Assembly (NCBI GenBank): GCA_020348765.1
Contig: CP070753.1
Location: 1,745,741-1,765,211 of the forward strand
Length of the DNA: 19,471 nucleotides
DNA from: Burkholderiales bacterium
Lineage (GTDB): Bacteria; Pseudomonadota; Gammaproteobacteria; Burkholderiales; Burkholderiaceae_E
Reading direction: 5' to 3'
Part shown: one piece after another, positions 1 through 7,632 of the stretch
How positions within the stretch are numbered: the stretch's first letter is position 1
Layout: every line of letters starts with the position of its first letter
Program-made: the position numbers and the translations under genes
The notes under the pieces: generated by a model
The model's input: the letters and a program-made list of their open reading frames with translations, nothing else
The model's database searches: none
What the model was told of the DNA's origin: nothing

Positions 1-44
1 AACCGCCGCCGCGCGCAACGAAGCGTTCAGCCAAGGAGGTCGTC

Positions 45-506
45 ATGACAGACATGGCAGATATCACGCGCTGGAATCCGTTTCGCGATCTGAGCCGCTT
101 CGATCCGTTCGACATCGAGCAGATGTTTCGGCAGATGGGGATGCCGCGTGCGCTCGGTCTCGGCGAGGAGATGGAACCCAAGCTGATCCGGCTCGACGTC
201 AGCGAGGATGACAAGGCGTACACGGTCAGGGCCGAGCTGCCCGGGGTCAAGAAGGAGGACATCGACGTCAAGATCGACGGCAACCAGGTCTCGATCAGCG
301 CGGAGGTCAAGCGCGACAAGGAGGAGAAGGACCAGAAGGGTCGCGTCGTGCGTTCCGAGCGCTACTACGGCAGCGTGCACCGCTCGTTCGCTTTGGCCAG
401 TGACATCGATTCGGCCGCGGCCGAGGCGTCGTGCGAGAATGGCGTGCTGAAACTGGTGCTACCCAAGAAGTCCGGTTCTCAGGCGAGGAAGCTCTCGGTT
501 GCATAG
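45..506 (+). CDS. Hsp20 / alpha-crystallin family small heat-shock protein
   Basis: This is a 153-residue small heat-shock protein, an ATP-independent cytoplasmic holdase that keeps unfolding proteins soluble. It opens with the typical bacterial Hsp20 N-terminus (RWNPFRDLSRFDPF, about residues 9-22). The alpha-crystallin domain spans about residues 45-145, with 'RAELPGVKKEDIDVKIDG' and the conserved 'ENGVLKLVLPKK' near its end. The C-terminal KLSV could stand in for the I-x-I motif that binds neighbouring subunits. The start is set by a strong AAGGAGG Shine-Dalgarno a few bases upstream. The next ATG, three codons in, is a weaker choice. The last codons overlap the TTG start of the following lipoprotein gene, so the two are probably co-transcribed. 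The family assignment is secure; the clients are unknown. Confidence 0.95.
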   Translation: MTDMADITRWNPFRDLSRFDPFDIEQMFRQMGMPRALGLGEEMEPKLIRLDVSEDDKAYTVRAELPGVKKEDIDVKIDGNQVSISAEVKRDKEEKDQKGRVVRSERYYGSVHRSFALASDIDSAAAEASCENGVLKLVLPKKSGSQARKLSVA

Positions 507-1128
507 CGGCGATTCGGGGACGCAGTCTGGCGAGACGCGACGGGCGGCGAGGCCGGGCGCCCGCTTGGCCCTCGCCGCCGTCTGCCTGGTGCTCGCGGGC
601 TGCGAGGCGTTGCTGCCCAGCTCTCAGAGCGCGACCGAGCGGCGCTGGAAGAGCTTCGACGAGGCCCTTGCCAGCTTCGACTCGGTCGAGGTGGGCACGA
701 CCCGGGCAGCCGAGCTCGATGCGCTCGGCTTCAATCCCTTCTCCAACCCGAATGCGGTGGTCCTCAACCATGCGGACCTGCTGGTGCGGTTCGCTGTGGT
801 CGGTGGCAACGAAAACGAATTCCTCGACCCGGCGGTGCGGACCTGCCTCGCGCTGCGCCAGCGTTGCCGTGCCTTCGAGCTCGATCACCGGGACATCCGG
901 CGCCAGCGGGTGGGCAGCTTCTGGCTCGACTTCCTGAACTTTCGCCGCAACACCGACATCACCGGATGGCGCTTCAAGGCGCTGCTGGTGATCCAGGACG
1001 AGCTGGTGGTGTACAAGCTCTGGAGCGGGCAGCCGGACATTCGCGAACTGGAGCGGGTGCACAATCCGCTCGGGCCCCTGCAGGGGCTGGGCGAGGCCAC
1101 TGTGCGTTACCAGTTCGAGCCGCGCTGA
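499..1128 (+). CDS. Putative lipoprotein of unknown function
   Basis: I do not recognise this 209-residue protein. It has a lipoprotein signal: two arginine-rich stretches, a hydrophobic run and the lipobox LVLAGC with the acylated Cys at residue 35, so the mature protein should be anchored in a membrane facing the periplasm. The remainder is soluble, without clear repeats or heme motifs, and has a conserved-looking core around 'FWLDFLNFRRNTDITGWRFKALLVIQDELVVYKLWSG'-like beta and aromatic segments (residues about 140-180). The start is a TTG overlapping the end of the Hsp20 gene; GAGGAAG about eight bases upstream supports it. The only later in-frame TTG (565) would leave a signal without positive charges. 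It probably belongs to the same transcript as Hsp20. Confidence 0.75.
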   Translation: MHSGDSGTQSGETRRAARPGARLALAAVCLVLAGCEALLPSSQSATERRWKSFDEALASFDSVEVGTTRAAELDALGFNPFSNPNAVVLNHADLLVRFAVVGGNENEFLDPAVRTCLALRQRCRAFELDHRDIRRQRVGSFWLDFLNFRRNTDITGWRFKALLVIQDELVVYKLWSGQPDIRELERVHNPLGPLQGLGEATVRYQFEPR

Positions 1129-1130
1129 CC

Positions 1131-1370
1131 ATGCGGCCGCAGCAGCGCGCCGCCCGGCCCCAGGTTGCGGCGCTGGCCGGCGGGCTTGCTGCGGGCGTAC
1201 TGCTGTGCGCAGGCTTCATCACCGCGCCGGCAGCATTCGGCCTGCTGCCGGAGCAGCCCGCACTCGCGGGCCGGATCGCCGGCCGGGTATTCGCATGGAG
1301 TTATGGGCTGGTGACGCTCGCGGGGCTGGCGGCGCTGCTGGCGAGCCGTCCGCGACGCGCCCGAAGGTGA
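1131..1370 (+). CDS. Small membrane protein resembling the N-terminal half of DUF4149
   Basis: This is a 79-residue protein with two predicted membrane helices (about residues 13-37 and 50-70). The segment 'AGFITAPAAFGLLPEQPALAGRIAGRVF' strongly recalls the first half of DUF4149/TMEM205-like bacterial membrane proteins, which are usually about 140-150 residues long. The sequence ends in a basic tail (SRPRRARR) directly after the second helix, so it is either a short family member or a truncated remnant. I see no continuation of the family in the next 70 bases in any frame. The ATG lies two bases after the stop of the lipoprotein gene, without a good ribosome-binding site, so translational coupling is likely. 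Function is unknown. Confidence 0.55.
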   Translation: MRPQQRAARPQVAALAGGLAAGVLLCAGFITAPAAFGLLPEQPALAGRIAGRVFAWSYGLVTLAGLAALLASRPRRARR

Positions 1371-1440
1371 TTGACGGAGGTCAAGCGCGGTTTTGCGCAC
1401 TGCCGCATAGTGTGAGGTTGTGTGAAGCGAGGCGCGCCGC

Positions 1441-3234
1441 ATGCGCGCCATTGCGGGAAGAATGGGCATGACGAAGCGGGAATCGGTGGCGATCGCGATC
1501 GCCGGCAGCGGCGGGGCCGGCGTGATGACCCTGGGCACGATGCTGCTCGAGACGGCCGCGCGCGGCGGCTACTACGGCCTGTTCACCCGCCTGTCGGGGC
1601 CGCAGGTGCGCGGTGGCGAGGCTGCCGCGCTGGTGCGCTTGTCCACCCGGCCCACCGACTGCGCACCGGACGCGTTCGATGCGCTGGTGGCGATCGACTG
1701 GGCCAATGTCGATCGATTCGCCTCGGAAATTCCGCTCGAGCCGGACAGCCTGATCGTTGCCGATCCGAAGGGCGGTGAGGCGCCGGCAGCGATCGCCGCC
1801 TCTGGTGCGCACACGGTCACGGTCGAGCTGGCCCGGATCGCGAAGTCGGTGCCCGGGGGGCGTCCGAACATGGTCGTGCTCGGACTGCTGGGCGCGGCAG
1901 TGGGGCTCGGGCGCGATGCCCTGGCGGCCGCGGCCCGCGACGCACTGGCCGACAAGGGCGAAGCCGCGGTGCAGTCGAGCGTGCAGGCGATCGAGCAGGG
2001 ATACGATGCGGCGCAGCCGCTGCAGGACCGACTGGCCCTGGCGCCGGCCGTGCGCTCGGGCGAACACTGGCTGCTCTCTGGCAACGAGGCGGTCGGCCTC
2101 GGCGCGCTTCGCGGCGGCGTGCGTTTCGTGGCGGGTTACCCGATCACGCCGTCGACCGAGGTGCTCGAATGGGTGCTGCCGCGGATCATGCAGCTGGGCG
2201 GCGCGGCGGTTCAGGCAGAGGACGAGCTGGCCGCACTGGGCTGCGTGCTCGGGGCGTCGTACGGCGGTACGCCGGCGATGACGATCACCTCGGGTCCGGG
2301 ACTGTCGCTGATGGTCGAGACCCTGGGACTGGCGGTGGCCGCCGAGATCCCGGCGCTCGTGGTCGACGTCCAGCGTGGCGGGCCGTCGACCGGCATCCCG
2401 ACCAAGAGCGAGCAGGGCGACCTGAATCTCGCGGTCTACGGGGCGCACGGCGATGCGCCGCGGATCGTGATCGCGCCGACCTCGATCTCGGACTGCATCG
2501 AGTCCACGCAGTGGGCCGTCACGCTCGCGGAACGGTTGCAGACCCCGGTGATCGTGCTGTCCGATCAGTTCATGGGACAGGCCCAGTGCGTGATCGAGGC
2601 GCCTGAGCCTCTGGAGACGACCGGTGAGCGGGACAGCGGGCAGCGCGGTGGACCGGCAGGCGCGAAGGCGGCCGAACCCGAAGGCGGAGCCGCGCCCGCG
2701 GCCTACAAGCGCTATCGACTGACCGAGGACGGTGTGTCTCCGATGGCCGTGCCAGGCACGCCCGGTGCCGCGTGGATCGCCGAGGGCCTGACGCACGCCG
2801 AGTCGGGCACACCGTCTTCGAGCGCGCCGGACCACATCGCCCAGATGGACAAGCGGCTTCACAAGCTCGGCAGCTACGAGTACGGAAGCCGTTGGGCGGA
2901 CATCGAGGGCGAGGGCGATCGGGTCGTGATCACCTGGGGCTCGAGCACCGGCCCGGTACGCGAGGCGGTCGCGCGCCTGGCGGCCGAGGGGATGCCGCTG
3001 CGCCTGATCGCCCCGCGGCTGATCGCGCCGATCGATGCGCAGCGCTATGCGGCGGCACTGAACGGCGCCAGGCGGATCCTGGTGATCGAGCAGAACCACA
3101 GCGGGCAGCTGTATCGGTATCTGCATGCACACCTCGAGACCGATGCGCGGCTCGAGGCGCTGCACCGCCCCGGTCCGCTACCGTTTCGGTCTCGTGAAAT
3201 CCATTCGGAGCTCAGGCAATGGATGCAGTCATAG
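1441..3234 (+). CDS. korA: 2-oxoacid:ferredoxin oxidoreductase, fused gamma/alpha subunit (KorA type)
   Basis: This is the large subunit of a two-subunit 2-oxoacid (probably 2-oxoglutarate) ferredoxin oxidoreductase, which makes acyl-CoA, CO2 and reduced ferredoxin. The N-terminal gamma domain (about residues 15-195) begins with a glycine-rich GSGGAG turn and contains 'RLSGPQVRGGE'. The alpha domain follows, with the hallmark GYPITPST at residues 232-239, an acidic EDE at 260-262 and GPSTGIPT. A low-complexity linker (about 395-425) precedes the C-terminal domain. The roughly 600-residue length fits the fused form. The longest start (1441) has GAGG eight bases upstream. The ATG at 1468 with GGGAAG seven bases upstream gives MTKRESV and is equally plausible. 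It overlaps korB by 16 bases. Substrate preference cannot be read from sequence alone. Confidence 0.93.
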   Translation: MRAIAGRMGMTKRESVAIAIAGSGGAGVMTLGTMLLETAARGGYYGLFTRLSGPQVRGGEAAALVRLSTRPTDCAPDAFDALVAIDWANVDRFASEIPLEPDSLIVADPKGGEAPAAIAASGAHTVTVELARIAKSVPGGRPNMVVLGLLGAAVGLGRDALAAAARDALADKGEAAVQSSVQAIEQGYDAAQPLQDRLALAPAVRSGEHWLLSGNEAVGLGALRGGVRFVAGYPITPSTEVLEWVLPRIMQLGGAAVQAEDELAALGCVLGASYGGTPAMTITSGPGLSLMVETLGLAVAAEIPALVVDVQRGGPSTGIPTKSEQGDLNLAVYGAHGDAPRIVIAPTSISDCIESTQWAVTLAERLQTPVIVLSDQFMGQAQCVIEAPEPLETTGERDSGQRGGPAGAKAAEPEGGAAPAAYKRYRLTEDGVSPMAVPGTPGAAWIAEGLTHAESGTPSSSAPDHIAQMDKRLHKLGSYEYGSRWADIEGEGDRVVITWGSSTGPVREAVARLAAEGMPLRLIAPRLIAPIDAQRYAAALNGARRILVIEQNHSGQLYRYLHAHLETDARLEALHRPGPLPFRSREIHSELRQWMQS

Positions 3235-4058
3235 AAGAGCAGCCCGTGGAGCTGGATGCCACGGCCTTCAAATCCGAAGTCAAGCCGATCTGGTGTCCCG
3301 GCTGCGGGGACTTCGGTGTGCTGTCGGCACTGACCCGCGCGCTGTCGGCGCTGGCGCGGCCGCCGCACGAGATCGCAGTGGTCTCGGGCATCGGCTGCTC
3401 GTCACGGCTTCCCGCGTACACGACCGCTTTCGGCATCCACAGTCTGCACGGCCGGGCGCTGCCGCTGGCCACCGGCCTGAAGCTGGCGCGGCCCGACCTC
3501 GAGGTGATCGTCGTCGGTGGCGACGGCGACGGATATTCGATCGGCGGCAATCATTTCCTGCATGCCTGTCGCCGCAACGTCGACATGCTCTACGTGGTCA
3601 TGGACAACCGGGTCTACGGCATGACCAAGGGTCAGCCTTCGCCGACCACCGAGCCGGGCTGGACCAGCGCGCTGTCGCCGCAGGGAACCGACGTCGCGCC
3701 GCTCAGTCCGCTGGCGATCGCCATCTCGGCGGGCGCGGGCTTCGTCGCGCGCGGATTCAGCGGCGATCCCAACGGCCTTGCGAAGCTGATGGTCGAGGGC
3801 ATCCAGTGGGCCGGTTTCGCGCTGATCGAAGTGATGTCGCCGTGCGTGACCTTCCGGCCCGAGCAGCGGCGATGGAAGGACGCGATCCATGTCGGCCCCG
3901 AGAAGCCGTACCCCGATCCGGCGTCCGCGGCAGCGGCACTGCTGGCCGATGACGGCTTCGGTGTGGGGGTCTACTATCGAGGGCAACGGCCGATGCCGCC
4001 GGAGCGCTCGTTGCCGGTGCGCACGCTGGCTCAGATCGAGCAGGAGTTCAGGCTATGA
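3219..4058 (+). CDS. korB: 2-oxoacid:ferredoxin oxidoreductase beta subunit (KorB type)
   Basis: This 279-residue subunit carries the thiamine diphosphate and an iron-sulfur cluster of the KorAB enzyme. Visible signatures are WCPGCG at residues 25-30, GIGCSS at 58-63 and the ThDP/Mg motif GDGDGYSIGGNH at 101-112 with its partner Asn at 130 (MDNRVYGMTKGQ). The length matches two-subunit KorB proteins, and no separate delta (ferredoxin-domain) subunit is encoded here. The start lies inside the 3' end of korA and the stop overlaps the next gene by ATGA, so all three genes are translationally coupled. A 2Fe-2S ferredoxin is encoded about 1.7 kb downstream on the other strand. Whether it is the electron acceptor is a guess. 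Confidence 0.95.
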   Translation: MDAVIEEQPVELDATAFKSEVKPIWCPGCGDFGVLSALTRALSALARPPHEIAVVSGIGCSSRLPAYTTAFGIHSLHGRALPLATGLKLARPDLEVIVVGGDGDGYSIGGNHFLHACRRNVDMLYVVMDNRVYGMTKGQPSPTTEPGWTSALSPQGTDVAPLSPLAIAISAGAGFVARGFSGDPNGLAKLMVEGIQWAGFALIEVMSPCVTFRPEQRRWKDAIHVGPEKPYPDPASAAAALLADDGFGVGVYYRGQRPMPPERSLPVRTLAQIEQEFRL

Positions 4059-4579
4059 CCCAGACCGATGCGCCCGCCGATGCGATCGCGATGTTCTATG
4101 CGCACGCGATCGCGCTGGAGAACGAGGCGGCCGAGCGCTACCGCGAGCTGGCCGACCAGATGGAAGCGCATCACAACGAAGGCGCGAAGCGCCTGTTCCG
4201 CTGGCTCGCCGGCCTGGAGGCCGAGCATGCCAGCGAGTTGCAGCGCAAGGCCGAGGGCATGACGCTGCCGCGGCTCAAGCCGTGGGAATACCGCTGGGTC
4301 GACGAGGAGGCGCCCGAATCGGCCTCGTTCGACACGGTGCACTACCTGATGACGGCGCGGCATGCGCTCGAGGTGGCGTTGACCAACGAGCGCCGGGCGC
4401 GCGAGTTCTTCGAGCGCTATGCCGAGTCGGCCGAGCATCCCGAGGTCAAGCGGTTGGCGACCGAGATGGCGATGGACGAGGCCGAGCACGAGCGCTACGT
4501 GCGCCGGGCGCTGGACCGGGTCGACGAGACCGACGCGCACTGGGACCTGGATCTGGACCCGCCGCAGACCGCAGAGTAA
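4055..4579 (+). CDS. Rubrerythrin-like ferritin-family diiron protein
   Basis: This is a 174-residue four-helix-bundle protein. Two ExxH motifs at E55-H58 (EAEH) and E142-H145 (EAEH), with additional helix glutamates at E22/E24 and E106/E112, reproduce the diiron ligand pattern of rubrerythrin (E..ExxH..E..ExxH). There is no C-terminal rubredoxin domain. In characterised relatives such proteins scavenge peroxide or handle iron. Coupling by ATGA to korB suggests that it protects the oxygen-sensitive, radical-forming KorAB enzyme from peroxide. That role is inference; the diiron fold is well supported. The acidic tail after residue 157 is unlikely to be structured. Confidence 0.88.
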   Translation: MTQTDAPADAIAMFYAHAIALENEAAERYRELADQMEAHHNEGAKRLFRWLAGLEAEHASELQRKAEGMTLPRLKPWEYRWVDEEAPESASFDTVHYLMTARHALEVALTNERRAREFFERYAESAEHPEVKRLATEMAMDEAEHERYVRRALDRVDETDAHWDLDLDPPQTAE

Positions 4580-4646
4580 CCGCAGCGGGCCGGCGCAGGT
4601 CGGCGGTGCACGCTGGCGCATGCCGGTGCCCGTGCCGTGTCGGGAC

Positions 4647-4682
4647 CCTTGCCGGGGCCCTTGCCGGGGCCGTTGCCGGGGC
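4647..4682 (+). repeat. Three 12-bp tandem repeats in a convergent intergenic region
   Basis: The unit CCTTGCCGGGGC occurs twice exactly and a third time with one change (CGTTGCCGGGGC), then decays into GGC-rich sequence. It lies in the 164-base gap between the convergent ferritin-like and SrkA genes. The GGGGCC/GGCCCC content can fold into GC-rich stems, which may stop transcription from either side, but there is no T-run. The rest of this gap shows no gene. Confidence 0.6.
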
Positions 4683-4743
4683 CGGCGGCGGTGGCGATGG
4701 CGGCGACCCGGCTCGTGTCGCGCTCGGGGCGCTTGCACCGCGC

Positions 4744-5775
4744 TCAGGCCGCGGGCGGGCTCAGGGGCGGCTCCTGCATCAGGGCGACCTGCTCGCGTAG
4801 CTCCAGGATCCGGTCCTGCCAGTAGCGCTGCGTCCCGAACCAGGGAAACGCGGCCGGGAACGCCGGGTCGGCCCAGCGGCGCGCCAGCCAGGCGCTGTAG
4901 TGCAGCAGCCGCAGCGTGCGCAACGGCTCGATCAGCGCGAGCTGGCGCGGGTCGAAGTCCATGAATTGGTGGTAGCCGGTGAGCAGGTCGTCGAGCTGGC
5001 TCTGCATGCCGTCGCGCTCGCCGGACAGCAGCATCCACAGGTCCTGGATTGCCGGCCCCATCCGACTGTCGTCAAGGTCGACGAAGTGCGGGCCCGCGTC
5101 GGTCCAGAGCAGGTTGCCGGCATGGAAGTCCCCGTGCAGCCGGATCGGCGCCGGCATGCCACCACCGGCGGCGGCGCGCTCGTATGCCTGCTCGACCGCT
5201 GCCAGCGCCAGTTCGACGATGCTGCGCCAGGGCGCCAGCAGCTCGGCCGGAATCAGCGCATGCGCCAGCAGCCAGTCGCGCGGCTCGCGCCCGAAGCTGT
5301 CGATATCGAGGCTCGGACGGTGCGCATATGACCTGGCCGCGCCGACCGCGTGCATGCGGCCGACGAATCTGCCGATCCACTGCAGCGTCGCCGGATCTTC
5401 CAGCTCCGGGGTTCGGCCCCCCTGGCGCGGAAACACGGCGAATCGGAAGCCGGCGAACCGGTGCAGCGTGCGGCCGTGCACCGTGAGCGGCGCCACGACC
5501 GGGATTTCGCGCTCGGCCAGTTCGGCCGCAAACGCGTGCTCCTCGTCGATCTGCGCATCGCTCCAGCGTCCGGGACGATAGAACTTGACCACGACCGGGG
5601 CGGCAGCGTCGACGCCGACCTGGTAGACCCGGTTCTCGAAGCTGTTCAGCGCCAGCAGGCGACCGTCTCCGAACAGTCCGATCGACTGCAGCGCGTCCAG
5701 GATGCGGTCCGGTGTCAGCCCGGCATACGGCGTGGCCGCGCTCGCTTCGGGTGTCGGTGCCTTCTCAGCGGTCAA
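4744..5775 (-). CDS. srkA: SrkA/RdoA/YihE-family stress-response serine/threonine kinase
   Basis: This is a 343-residue APH/choline-kinase-fold protein kinase of the SrkA family, which protects cells from stress-induced death in E. coli. The N-terminal lobe has NSFENRVYQVG and the ATP-binding lysine in VVKFYRPGR (K64), with a likely partner glutamate in the DEEHAF helix (E79). The catalytic loop is HGDFHAGN (residues 214-221, catalytic D216), followed by the metal-binding FVDLDDSRMG (D233, D235/D236). The length is close to the usual roughly 330 residues. It lies 21 bases downstream of the ferredoxin gene on the same strand and probably shares its transcript. An additional N-terminal extension of about 15 residues precedes the family start. 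Assignment is firm. Confidence 0.93.
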   Translation of the reverse strand: MTAEKAPTPEASAATPYAGLTPDRILDALQSIGLFGDGRLLALNSFENRVYQVGVDAAAPVVVKFYRPGRWSDAQIDEEHAFAAELAEREIPVVAPLTVHGRTLHRFAGFRFAVFPRQGGRTPELEDPATLQWIGRFVGRMHAVGAARSYAHRPSLDIDSFGREPRDWLLAHALIPAELLAPWRSIVELALAAVEQAYERAAAGGGMPAPIRLHGDFHAGNLLWTDAGPHFVDLDDSRMGPAIQDLWMLLSGERDGMQSQLDDLLTGYHQFMDFDPRQLALIEPLRTLRLLHYSAWLARRWADPAFPAAFPWFGTQRYWQDRILELREQVALMQEPPLSPPAA

Positions 5776-5796
5776 CGGAGGGCTCGCCGGCGAGCG

Positions 5797-6114
5797 CTAG
5801 TGGCTCGGAATCGTGACCGACAATCCGTCGAGCGCATCGGTCAGCTCGATCTGGCATCCCAGCCTGAGCCCGGGTTCGATCGCGGCGTCGTGCGCCTGCA
5901 AGGTCTCCGCTTCGTCCGCGCCCGGCGGGCCGACCCGCTCGCGCCAGGACGGGTCGATGACGATGCGACAGGTGGCGCAGGACATGCAGCCGCCGCAATC
6001 GGCGTCGATGCCGGGAACGTTGTTGAACACTGCGGCCTGCATCACGGACATGCCGGCGTCGGCGCGGACAGAGCGGGGCTCGGCGCCCGGCGGGTGGAAG
6101 ATCACGGTCGGCAT
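5797..6114 (-). CDS. 2Fe-2S ferredoxin, adrenodoxin/plant-type fold
   Basis: This is a 105-residue electron carrier. The cluster ligands are C40, C46, C49 and C87 in the pattern C-x5-C-x2-C...C, as in adrenodoxin-type and ISC-type ferredoxins. An additional C43 lies inside the loop. The ATG at 6114 gives the normal family start (MPTVIFHPPG). The open frame extends further upstream, but that part is Arg/Pro/Thr-rich, unlike a ferredoxin, and I see no better start there. No Shine-Dalgarno precedes this ATG (CAAGCCCCACG), so initiation may be leaderless or weak. It heads a two-gene unit with SrkA. The redox partner is unknown. Confidence 0.9.
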   Translation of the reverse strand: MPTVIFHPPGAEPRSVRADAGMSVMQAAVFNNVPGIDADCGGCMSCATCRIVIDPSWRERVGPPGADEAETLQAHDAAIEPGLRLGCQIELTDALDGLSVTIPSH

Positions 6115-6251
6115 CGTGGGGCTTGTGCTTGTTCGGACGGTTGGCGGCCTGGCGAGGCAAGGGCGCGCCCGGGCGGCTGTACGGAGGCGGGTCGTGCCGG
6201 CTTCAGCGCGACCGGCCCCGATTCTATCCGGGCGCGCGCCGCGCAATCCAC

Positions 6252-6351
6252 GATCGGGTTGTGGTTAGGCGTCGGAGATCGGGTTGTGGTCAGGCGTCGG
6301 AGATCGGGTTGTGGTCAGGCGTCGGAGATCGGGTTGTGGTTAGGCGTTAGA
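6252..6351 (+). repeat. Four-copy 25-bp tandem repeat between divergent genes
   Basis: Four head-to-tail copies of a 25-base unit begin GATCGGGTTGTGGTYAGGCG. Copies 1 and 4 have T at the Y position and copies 2 and 3 have C; copy 4 diverges in its last bases (GTTAGA instead of GTCGGA). The array ends about 10 bases before the ATG of the TM2-like gene, within the 247-base gap that separates it from the ferredoxin gene. It may carry promoter or operator sites, or be a recent slippage expansion. The remaining part of the gap (6115-6251) shows no gene or clear motif. Confidence 0.9.
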
Positions 6352-6361
6352 CTTGGGCGCC

Positions 6362-6805
6362 ATGCCGACCGAGACCAGCGCCAGCAGCGACGGTTCGCAG
6401 CCCGCGCCGTTTCGGTCGCGCACGGTGGCAGCACTGCTGGCCGCGTTGCTCGGGCTGCTCGGTGCGCACCGGCTGTATGTCGGCGCGCGCTGGTGGTGGG
6501 TGTACCCGGCACTCGGCGCGCCGGCCGTGGGCTGGGCCGTTCGGCAGGCCGAGTGGTACCGCTCCGGCGGATTCGTGCTGGCCACGGGCGTGATCCTGGT
6601 GGCGATGCTCGAGGCGATCGTCTGGTGCCTGACGCCGGACGAGAAATGGGACGCGCGCTTCAACGCGCGCTCGACCCGGCGCTCGGCCAACCGCTGGGCA
6701 CCGGTCCTGATCGCGGTTGCGACGCTGATGTTCGGCGCGTCGCTGATGATGGCCGTGCTGGCAATCGCGCTGGAGACCTATTTCGAGGCCCGGCGGCTGC
6801 AGTGA
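6362..6805 (+). CDS. TM2/NINE-domain-like membrane protein
   Basis: This is a 147-residue protein with a polar N-terminus followed by the TM2 signature 'AALLGLLGAHRLYVG' (about residues 27-41), a second hydrophobic stretch, and further hydrophobic helices at about 70-90 and 112-138. TM2 proteins are small membrane proteins usually found beside unrelated genes; their function in bacteria is largely unknown. I chose the ATG at 6362 because it begins the polar leader. A TTG nine bases upstream is possible. No Shine-Dalgarno is visible, and a TAGACT hexamer at 6348-6353 could be a -10 box placing transcription start almost at the ATG, that is, a leaderless message. The C-terminal half (WDARFNARSTRRSANRW onward) is longer than a minimal TM2 domain. 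Confidence 0.75.
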   Translation: MPTETSASSDGSQPAPFRSRTVAALLAALLGLLGAHRLYVGARWWWVYPALGAPAVGWAVRQAEWYRSGGFVLATGVILVAMLEAIVWCLTPDEKWDARFNARSTRRSANRWAPVLIAVATLMFGASLMMAVLAIALETYFEARRLQ

Positions 6806-6851
6806 GCCGCCGGTGCCCGCGATCGGCCCTGCGCCGGGAGGGAGGACGTCG

Positions 6852-7565
6852 ATGTCGACCGAGCCGCTGTTTCGTGACGATGCCTACCTGAGGCGATGCA
6901 CCGCCCGCGTGGTCGCGATCGGCGAGCGCGGGATCGAGCTCGACCGGACCGTGTTCTACCCGCTGGGCGGCGGCCAGCCCGGTGACACCGGCCGGCTGCG
7001 TCGCGCCGACGGTCCGACGGTGCGCATCGTCGACACCCGCAAGGGCGAATCGCCGGAGACGATCGTGCACGTGCCCGAACCGGAGTCGCCGGCGCTCTCG
7101 GTCGGCGACGTAGTCGAGGCCGAGATCGACTGGGACCGGCGCTATGCGCTGATGCGCATCCACACCTGCCTGCACGTCCTGTCCTGCGTGGTGACCGCGC
7201 CGGTGACCGGCGGCAACATCGCGCCGGACAAGGGACGGCTGGATTTCGACATCGACATGAGCCTGCTCGACGCCGTGCACATCGAGCGCGAGCTCAATGC
7301 GCTGATCGAGCGCGCAGTGGACACCGAGACCGTGTGGATCACCGACGCCGAGCTCGACGCGCAGCCTGAGCTGGTCAAGACGATGAGCGTGCAGCCGCCC
7401 AGGGGTGCCGGGCGCGTGCGCCTGCTGCGCATCCCGGGCATCGACCTGCAGCCGTGCGGTGGCACGCACGTGCGCAACACCGGCGAGATCGGGCGCATCC
7501 GCGTCTTGCGGATTCGCAGCGAAGGCCGGCGCAACAAGCGGGTCGAGATCGGCTTCGCCGACTGA
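6852..7565 (+). CDS. AlaX-type alanyl-tRNA editing protein (trans-editing hydrolase)
   Basis: This 237-residue protein matches the stand-alone editing domain of alanyl-tRNA synthetase, which hydrolyses Ser-tRNA(Ala) (and Gly-tRNA(Ala)). It has the N-terminal 'TVFYPLGGGQPGDTG' (about residues 33-47), the zinc-binding HxxxH at H104/H108 (HTCLH), and the CGGTH motif (C202, H206) followed by NTGEIG. The length fits the longer AlaX-II class, which includes the glycine-rich N-terminal barrel. The start at 6852 has an excellent GGGAGGGAGG ribosome-binding site. It lies 46 bases after the TM2-like gene and may be co-transcribed. It converges on the cytochrome operon, with a 67-base gap holding only a weak CCGCC/GGCGG stem. 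Confidence 0.93.
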   Translation: MSTEPLFRDDAYLRRCTARVVAIGERGIELDRTVFYPLGGGQPGDTGRLRRADGPTVRIVDTRKGESPETIVHVPEPESPALSVGDVVEAEIDWDRRYALMRIHTCLHVLSCVVTAPVTGGNIAPDKGRLDFDIDMSLLDAVHIERELNALIERAVDTETVWITDAELDAQPELVKTMSVQPPRGAGRVRLLRIPGIDLQPCGGTHVRNTGEIGRIRVLRIRSEGRRNKRVEIGFAD

Positions 7566-7632
7566 GTCACCGTCTCCGCCGTCAGGCGCTGGCGGATTCG
7601 TTCCGAGCCGCCGCGGCCGGTGGCGGGCCTGC

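Noticed and set aside
1371..1440. Sigma-70 promoter for korA (TTGACG at 1371)
   Set aside because: The -35-like hexamer is good, but nothing resembling a -10 box lies 16-18 bases further on.
1381..3165. 594-codon open frame antisense to korA
   Set aside because: It is Arg/His/Gln-rich with no recognisable domain, and the korA frame on the other strand has clear family motifs. Long antisense frames are expected at this GC content.
6252..6351. CRISPR array
   Set aside because: The 25-base units are directly adjacent with no spacers and there are no cas genes nearby; it is a simple tandem repeat.
5350..6891. 513-codon plus-strand frame over the kinase, ferredoxin and tandem array
   Set aside because: It runs through the 25-bp repeats and the intergenic gap and encodes Arg/Gly-rich sequence without a domain.
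7566..7632. Bidirectional terminator between AlaX and the cytochrome operon
   Set aside because: Only a 5-bp CCGCC/GGCGG stem is visible, with no T-run on either strand.
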